From Candidatus Portnoybacteria bacterium CG_4_10_14_0_2_um_filter_44_20 (GTDB taxonomy: Bacteria > Patescibacteriota > Minisyncoccia > Portnoybacterales > GCA-002795985), in NCBI GenBank assembly GCA_002792395.1, contig PFOG01000166.1, positions 1 through 5,510 of the forward strand: a DNA stretch of 5,510 nucleotides. The letters run 5' to 3'. Both the position numbers and the translations under genes were made by a program. The notes under the pieces are model-generated. The model did no database searches. It was not told where the DNA came from and saw nothing but the letters and a program-made list of their open reading frames with translations. Positions 4,963 through 5,510 of this stretch are shown piece by piece (the stretch's first letter is position 1; each line of letters starts with the position of its first letter).

Positions 4963-5510
4963 ATGTCAGGGATGCCCTTTGAGGACCAGGAGAAAATCAA
5001 AGATGGCAAGTTGGCCATAGATGATTCGTCTGAAAAAGAACGGCTTTTTGACGAGTGGCTGAGCGAAAGCAGTGAGCAAGCCTCATTGTTATTGAATGAA
5101 AAACACAAAGAAATTATATCTTTGGTTGATGGCGCGCTGGCGGAATTTCGCAGGGAAAATGGTCTTTCGGTACCGGCGCCCCAAATTTATTATTTAACCG
5201 AAGAACAATGGGACAAATTAGCAGAATTTGGAGAAGAGCCGTTGGAAAAGATGAGGCGGCTTACTGGCCTGTTCGATTGGTGGGAGAACAGAATTTTTGT
5301 GAAGTTGACTAAAGAACACGGGGAAAATCGAGATCTGATTAATTTTGTTGGGACAAATATTCATGAAAGATTGCATCAGCTGGCCCATAAGGCGGTTCAA
5401 TTTAACCAAGACGAATCAGTTTTTTCCATGCCGCGCGCGGGTCTTGAGGTCAAAAATTTAAAAACTAAAAAAAGATATTTCTCTGAGTTTGACGAGGCGG
5501 TGATCTCTTA
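4963..5510 (+). CDS. Putative HExxH metallopeptidase-like protein, 3'-truncated by the window edge
   Basis: The frame stays open from 4915 to the window end without a stop; 182 residues are visible from ATG 4963. I do not recognise the family. HERLH (residues 134-138, nt 5362-5376), within NIHERLHQLAH, is an HExxH zinc-protease motif in a helix-like context. FDEAV (176-180), about 38 residues further, could hold a third Glu ligand as in gluzincin-type enzymes; this is inference. The N-terminal part is acidic and helical (about 24-100) with no signal peptide or membrane segment, suggesting a cytosolic protein. Start: ATG 4963 has GGAGG at 8 nt; ATG 4948 is in frame and adds MEGGG; ATG 4907, closer to the promoter, is out of frame unless the G tract is ten long. 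The gene has its own promoter and so is separate from the mltG unit. Confidence 0.7.
   Translation, partial: MSGMPFEDQEKIKDGKLAIDDSSEKERLFDEWLSESSEQASLLLNEKHKEIISLVDGALAEFRRENGLSVPAPQIYYLTEEQWDKLAEFGEEPLEKMRRLTGLFDWWENRIFVKLTKEHGENRDLINFVGTNIHERLHQLAHKAVQFNQDESVFSMPRAGLEVKNLKTKKRYFSEFDEAVIS

Noticed and set aside
4907..5020. Independent 37-residue small protein from ATG 4907
   Set aside because: After the G tract the frame runs into low-credibility Arg/Lys-rich sequence overlapping the larger gene; it is better seen as a possible alternative N-terminus.
5218..5409. Antisense reading frame of 63 codons opposite the HExxH gene
   Set aside because: No supporting start signals, and it overlaps the longer open + strand frame with the HERLH motif.

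Overview
The window reads as one bacterial chromosomal segment with every supported gene on the + strand. Five protein genes carry recognisable features, and two are cut by the window edges. Order: (1) the 3' part of ftsH, the membrane AAA+ zinc protease, entering from the left edge; (2) a small single-pass membrane protein with a cysteine-rich, zinc-ribbon-like cytoplasmic or extracytoplasmic part; (3) ychF/OLA1-type ATPase; (4) pcm, protein-L-isoaspartate O-methyltransferase; (5) mltG/YceG endolytic transglycosylase; (6) the start of an unrecognised protein with an HExxH zinc-protease motif, running off the right edge. Genes 1-2 overlap, genes 2-3 and 4-5 are closely spaced, and the only convincing promoter is just before gene 6.

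The organism cannot be named from this. Moderate GC, compact layout, weak or absent Shine-Dalgarno sites before several genes, divergent core proteins and many short palindromic repeats would suit a candidate-phyla-radiation (Patescibacteria) genome, but this is an inference. The theme is housekeeping and quality control: FtsH degrades membrane and misfolded proteins, Pcm repairs damaged aspartyl residues, YchF is a ribosome-associated ATPase and MltG sets glycan strand length at the membrane. There is no tRNA, rRNA, CRISPR array, transposase or phage gene.

The most interesting aspect is the invasion of coding sequence by small palindromic repeats. An 86-bp element (3361-3446) sits in frame inside the methyltransferase domain of pcm and adds about 30-35 residues. 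A related fragment (3784-3805) supplies the pcm stop codon. A different palindromic pair (2538-2572) lies in frame in ychF exactly at the nucleotide-specificity (G4) motif. A further palindrome and three copies of a 12-bp direct repeat fill the ychF-pcm gap. This resembles the behaviour of Rickettsia palindromic elements.

Three other spots deserve attention: a 163-bp out-of-frame overlap between ftsH and the next gene, containing a hexamer microsatellite read as low-complexity peptide in both frames; a perfect intrinsic terminator lying inside the reading frame of gene 2; and a run of nine G at the start of the HExxH gene, where one extra G would join an upstream ATG to the frame.
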